A stretch of DNA of 64,000 nt from JADGRB01 sp036267635 (GTDB lineage: Bacteria; Myxococcota_A; Polyangia; Fen-1088): NCBI GenBank assembly GCA_036267635.1, contig DATAVR010000120.1, positions 8,658 to 72,657 on the forward strand, written 5' to 3'. Both the position numbers and the translations under genes were made by a program. Below are positions 60,672 to 64,000 of this stretch, one piece after another. How positions within the stretch are numbered: position 1 is the stretch's first letter; every line of letters begins with the position of its first letter. The notes beneath the pieces were generated by a model. That model saw nothing but the letters and a program-made list of their open reading frames with translations, ran no database searches and was not told the origin of the DNA.

Positions 60672-61028
60672 TTACGTTCGGACGACTCGGATCGCGGGGC
60701 GCGGTCCCGTCCCGCTCCGCAACAGCTCGTGGATCGCCACCGTCAGCCCGAAGGAGGGATTCACGAACCGCAGGCCCATCCCCAACGGACGATCGTCTGA
60801 CGTCTGAAGCCAGCGAACCTCGGCGGCTACCGGCACCGGTCGGACGTGGTCCGGCAGGGAGAGCTCGACCGTGACGCGCTCGCCGATCTCCAGCTGTCGG
60901 TCCGTTGCGACGAACACCCCACCGACGCCGAGGTTCTTCGAGGTCGCCGCGAACGACTGGTCGCGGGTCTTCAGGTCGACCGGCATTTCGATCGGCGCGC
61001 GTGCCGGTCGGGCAGCGAAATCACGCAT
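60672..61028 (-). CDS. PilZ-domain protein
   Basis: A 118-residue protein consisting of one PilZ domain, the usual cyclic-di-GMP receptor fold. The N-terminal Arg motif is present in RPARAPIEMPV. The second motif, normally Asn/Asp-x-Ser-x-x-Gly, reads NLGVGG (SKNLGVGGVFVAT), so the Ser is Gly and ligand binding may be weaker or absent. GERVTVELSLPD and GMGLRFVNPS fit the rest of the barrel. It is divergent from the propeller lipoprotein gene across 197 bp. A REC-EAL phosphodiesterase is encoded 14 kb away. Confidence 0.85.
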   Translation of the reverse strand: MRDFAARPARAPIEMPVDLKTRDQSFAATSKNLGVGGVFVATDRQLEIGERVTVELSLPDHVRPVPVAAEVRWLQTSDDRPLGMGLRFVNPSFGLTVAIHELLRSGTGPRPAIRVVRT

Positions 61029-61225
61029 GGCGCGACTTCACCCGCGCGGCGGCGGCATCGAATAGGGTGCTCGACAAAGGGGTCTCCTGCGCCGGCGAGA
61101 CCCCCTTCTCTACGGCGGAGGAGAGCGTTCCAGGTCCCGCGCGGGGAGTCAACCGGCTTGCGATCGTCACTTGCCGCCGGCCGCAGGGCGACCCCACTTT
61201 GGATCGTTTACTTGGAGGCTGTTTC

Positions 61226-63547
61226 ATGCGCGGCGGCGGGCGGGTTTGGGTCGGGGTTCTGTTTGTGGCCGGCGCAGGCGGGGTGCTCGCGGCGTGTCGC
61301 GCGCCGCTCGAGCAGCGCGCGATCGTGCTCGACGCGGGAGCGACCCGCGACGACGCCGCCCCGACCGTTCAACCGCCCGGCGCTGGGCGCGACGCCGCCG
61401 CCGATCTGGGCACCCGCGCCGGGGACGCCGCCGGCGCGCGCGCCGCGGATGCCGGGCTCGCCGGCGACGCCGGCGCGCGCGATGCCGGCGCCGGCCCGGA
61501 CGCGCCCGCGCGGCAAATGGCGGCGATCTGCCCCGACGTCGAGGCGCCCGCGGTTGCGCCCATCGCGCCTGCGCCCCCGCGGGTCCCGACCGCGCTCCCC
61601 TTCTCCTGCAACCCGATGCGGCGCGGCCTGATCCTCCCGGCGCCGCCGCCCGTCACACCCGGGCTCTACAGTCGGTGCGCGACCTTCTCGCTCGGTGCGG
61701 TAGAGGCCTTGGCGCTCTCGGCCGACGGGCGCTTCGCGGCGATGGTCAACGGCGACGGCGTCGCCCGCATCGTCGAGATCGCCTCGCAACAGGTGGTCGC
61801 CCTCCTCGCGCCGCCGCGCGCCCGCGTCACCCGCGTCGCCTTCTCCCCCGACGGTCAGCGCGTCGCCACCGTCGCCGGCGGGGAGCACGAGGTGACCGTC
61901 TACAGCACGAATGGCTGGACGCCGCTCTGGACAGTCGCGCTGCCGGGGACCCTCTATGGCTACACCGACGGATTCGCCGGCGCGATCACCTTCTCGCACG
62001 ACAGCCAGTCGCTCGCCGTCTCGCCGGGGGCCAACCTCTACCTGCTCGACCTGACCGGCGTGGTCCGCGCGAGCTACACCTCGCTGGCCATCCTCGACGT
62101 CGCCTACGCCTGGAACGGCCAGCGGCTGGTTGCCGCCGACGCCAGCCTCACCGGCTCCTGCATCAGGCGGCCGGACGGCGGATCGATCGTCGTGCTCGAT
62201 CCCGACAGCCTCACCAAGCTGGAGACCGTCGCCTCCTGGGCCGGCTACTCCGAAGACAACGTGACGCCGGCCTTCCGCGCCTCGCCGACCGACGATCTGG
62301 TCTTCGTTCCGCCCAGCACCCGGGACAAAGTCCCGACCATTCAGGCGTTCAAGCTCAGCGACGGCAGCGAGCTTCCGCGGCCGACCCTGACGACGCTGCC
62401 CGCCGCGTTCTTGTCCAACGGCAACCTCGTGCTCGCGGCCGGCGGAGAGCTCGCCGTCCAGCCGGTCCAGCCAATCCAGCCAGTCAGCGACGCGACCACC
62501 GTCGAGGTCGCGGTCCCGACGCCCGAGTTCCCGGTCTTCGCCGTCTCCGCCGACGGAAGCACGGTGGCGGTTGGCAGCGACGGCGCCGACCTGTTGCACG
62601 TCTGGAACGTGGCCGATGACTACGCGCTCGGCGTCTGCACCCTCGACGACACCGAGCCAGGACTCATGTCGCTCTCGGCCGACGGCCGCGCGGTCGCGCT
62701 CGGCGTCGGGGGCAACGTCCAGGTGTTGCGTCCCGACGACGGCACGCCGATCGGCACCGTGAACGGCAACGGCCAGCCGTTCCAGCAGTTGATGCTGTCA
62801 CGCACCGGACGCTACGTCGCCGTGGTCGAGTACCCGCCCCTGCCCCCGGTCGAAGATCTCCCCACGTCCGTCATCGACTTTCTACAGATCATCGCCGTCC
62901 CCGGCGACGGCTTGATCGCCGATCTGAGCCGGCGCAACGCCTTCCGCGGCGGATTCCTGTTCTCGCCCGACGAGACGACCTTCTACGACACCTGGTTCCC
63001 CGGCGGTGGAGCGAGCGCGGGAACGCTGGAGAAGATCGACCTCGGCACTGGCAAGGTGATCGCCACCCGGAGCGTGCCGATCGATACGCGGCCGATCGGA
63101 TTTTCGCGCGGCTGCCCGGTGCTGTTCGATCCGGCGCGCGGCGCCTACCGATCCTGTGACAGCTGCGACGAGCTGCCGGTGCCGGGCACCGGGGCCGTCG
63201 TTTCGCCCGACGGGACGGCCGTGCTGACGATGGACGCTTACCCCGCGCTCACGACCACGCTCTGGAGCCTTCCGGGTGACCAGGCCGTCCACGTGTTCGG
63301 GCCGTGGACCGACGCCAACGGCGGGTCATGGACGGTGGACACCGTTCCGGGCGCCGCCACGGCCGGCGGCGCCGAGCTGCTCATCGGTACCGGGGTCGAC
63401 GAGTCCTGCTACGACGGCCCCGGTTACCAGACCCTGCTGCAAGACGCGTCCGGCGCGATCCTCGACTCGCTCCCACCCGGCGGCACCCCCGCCTCGGAGG
63501 ATTTCGCGCGGCTCTCGTACGGCACAGAGATCTGGTGCCGGCGGTGA
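61226..63547 (+). CDS. Beta-propeller lipoprotein (WD40/YVTN-like)
   Basis: A 773-residue protein. The ATG at 61226 has GGAGG upstream and gives a lipoprotein signal (VWVGVLFVAGAGGVLAAC). An Ala/Asp/Gly linker (about 30-95) with repeated DAG units precedes the body. From about residue 150 repeated blades appear: AVEALALSADGRFAAMVNGD, VTRVAFSPDGQRVATVAGG, FPVFAVSADGSTVAVGSDG and GLMSLSADGRAVALGVGG, so a propeller is clear. Several Cys in the final third (CPVLFDPARGAYRSCDSC) may form disulfides. It is probably surface-exposed and protein-binding. The longer upstream frame is not supported. Confidence 0.8.
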   Translation: MRGGGRVWVGVLFVAGAGGVLAACRAPLEQRAIVLDAGATRDDAAPTVQPPGAGRDAAADLGTRAGDAAGARAADAGLAGDAGARDAGAGPDAPARQMAAICPDVEAPAVAPIAPAPPRVPTALPFSCNPMRRGLILPAPPPVTPGLYSRCATFSLGAVEALALSADGRFAAMVNGDGVARIVEIASQQVVALLAPPRARVTRVAFSPDGQRVATVAGGEHEVTVYSTNGWTPLWTVALPGTLYGYTDGFAGAITFSHDSQSLAVSPGANLYLLDLTGVVRASYTSLAILDVAYAWNGQRLVAADASLTGSCIRRPDGGSIVVLDPDSLTKLETVASWAGYSEDNVTPAFRASPTDDLVFVPPSTRDKVPTIQAFKLSDGSELPRPTLTTLPAAFLSNGNLVLAAGGELAVQPVQPIQPVSDATTVEVAVPTPEFPVFAVSADGSTVAVGSDGADLLHVWNVADDYALGVCTLDDTEPGLMSLSADGRAVALGVGGNVQVLRPDDGTPIGTVNGNGQPFQQLMLSRTGRYVAVVEYPPLPPVEDLPTSVIDFLQIIAVPGDGLIADLSRRNAFRGGFLFSPDETTFYDTWFPGGGASAGTLEKIDLGTGKVIATRSVPIDTRPIGFSRGCPVLFDPARGAYRSCDSCDELPVPGTGAVVSPDGTAVLTMDAYPALTTTLWSLPGDQAVHVFGPWTDANGGSWTVDTVPGAATAGGAELLIGTGVDESCYDGPGYQTLLQDASGAILDSLPPGGTPASEDFARLSYGTEIWCRR

Positions 63548-63554
63548 GTCACCT

Positions 63555-63885
63555 TCAGGGAGGGCTCGCGTCAGCAGTGGGTCGTCCGATCCCGGCTGTC
63601 GAGAGGGCGGCGGGGGGGGATCCGCCGGAGGCGAGGGTCGCCGAGTTGTCGGCAGAGGCATCGAAGGCGAGCGCTCCGGAGACTTCCGCGCAGAGGGTGG
63701 CATTGGAAGTCAGCGAGCCGCCGATCTCGGCGTCGAAAGCGAAACCGGCGCCCGAATAGCTTCTGCCGGCAATCTCCCCGAATCCTGTCGTCATGCTCAG
63801 GGAGGTCGGACCGGCGCGCAGACGCAAGACAGGCGAGCAAGCAGCTCGCGAAGAGACGCGTGGACGACATCGTCATGAGGCCCAC
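63555..63885 (-). pseudogene. Small lipoprotein gene with an apparent frameshift
   Basis: From 63885 (or the in-frame ATG at 63876) the DNA encodes a lipoprotein-type signal (MTMSSTRLFASCLLAC), but that frame then becomes Arg-rich and implausible. After removal of one base near 63835 the reading continues as a sensible mature protein (RLRAGPTSLSMTTGFGEI, then GAGFAFDAEIGGSL and CAEVSGALAF) down to a stop at 63555. The two halves fit one about 108-residue lipoprotein, split either by a real mutation or by a sequence error. It is convergent with the propeller lipoprotein gene. Confidence 0.4.
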
Positions 63886-64000
63886 GCAATCTACATGCCG
63901 CGTGGCAACCCCCCGGCCGCGCGGCCCTCAGGCCTCACCCCGTGGACGACCGTCGGAGGTTGTCAGAATCTCGACGGCCGTCAGCAAAAGCGTGGGCGGG

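Noticed and set aside
1..64000. tRNA, rRNA, CRISPR arrays, insertion sequences or prophage genes
   Set aside because: No cloverleaf or TPsiC-like sequence, no regularly spaced direct repeats, and no transposase, integrase or phage protein was seen on reading both strands.

Overview
This 64 kb window is very GC-rich chromosomal DNA with dense genes, many GTG/TTG starts and frequent GTGA or TGATG stop/start overlaps. The gene content points to a myxobacterium-like member of the Myxococcota. There are three Ser/Thr protein kinases, two of them with the HRDVTPxN catalytic loop common in that group. There are also many hybrid histidine kinases, a PilZ protein, and numerous lipoproteins with Gly/Ser/Thr-rich linkers behind the lipobox. 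This is an inference from style and content; no rRNA or other taxonomic marker is present. I saw no tRNA, rRNA, CRISPR array, transposase or phage gene.

Layout. 0-5.3 kb: end of an MMPL/RND exporter, then three minus-strand lipoprotein genes including two tandem arylsulfotransferase-like paralogues. 5.1-14.2 kb: a small lipoprotein, a secreted phosphodiesterase, a large TPR-type repeat protein, small exported or membrane proteins, thioredoxin 2 (trxC) and a coupled RDD-protein pair. 14.3-21.3 kb (minus): Ser/Thr kinase, a membrane protein with two apparent compensating frameshifts, cytochrome P450, Cys-rich lipoprotein, polysaccharide deacetylase. 21.4-27 kb (plus): patatin coupled to a folate/biopterin-type transporter, then a six-TM PAS histidine kinase beside an alpha-oxoamine synthase. 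27-33.7 kb (minus): C39-like protease and a complete, overlapping tripartite RND efflux operon (pump, adaptor, outer-membrane factor). 34.3-43.8 kb: FIST sensor with hybrid kinase, a second Ser/Thr kinase, glycoside hydrolase, L,D-transpeptidase, a duplicated-domain lipoprotein and a small membrane protein.

43.8-57.2 kb is a signalling island: REC-HK-REC, REC-EAL, Ser/Thr kinase, single REC, REC-HK and single REC, then a compact plus-strand operon of outer-membrane protein, small PstS-like protein, large HAMP-GAF kinase with three receivers, CheR and REC-HK. None of these proteins has a recognisable DNA-binding output domain. The two divergent promoter regions that bound the central part each carry two copies of the palindrome GTTTCGAAAC, seen nowhere else I looked, which suggests shared control.

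57.3-64 kb: a surface protein combining Cys-rich repeats, a fibrinogen-like segment and a LamG-like domain; a cytochrome-c-like gene with a broken 5' end; PilZ; a beta-propeller lipoprotein; and a frameshifted small lipoprotein. Positions 63886-64000 show nothing I can support.

Several apparent single-base frame breaks (about 16.8, 34.0, 60.6 and 63.8 kb) suggest either real gene decay or residual indel errors in the assembly.
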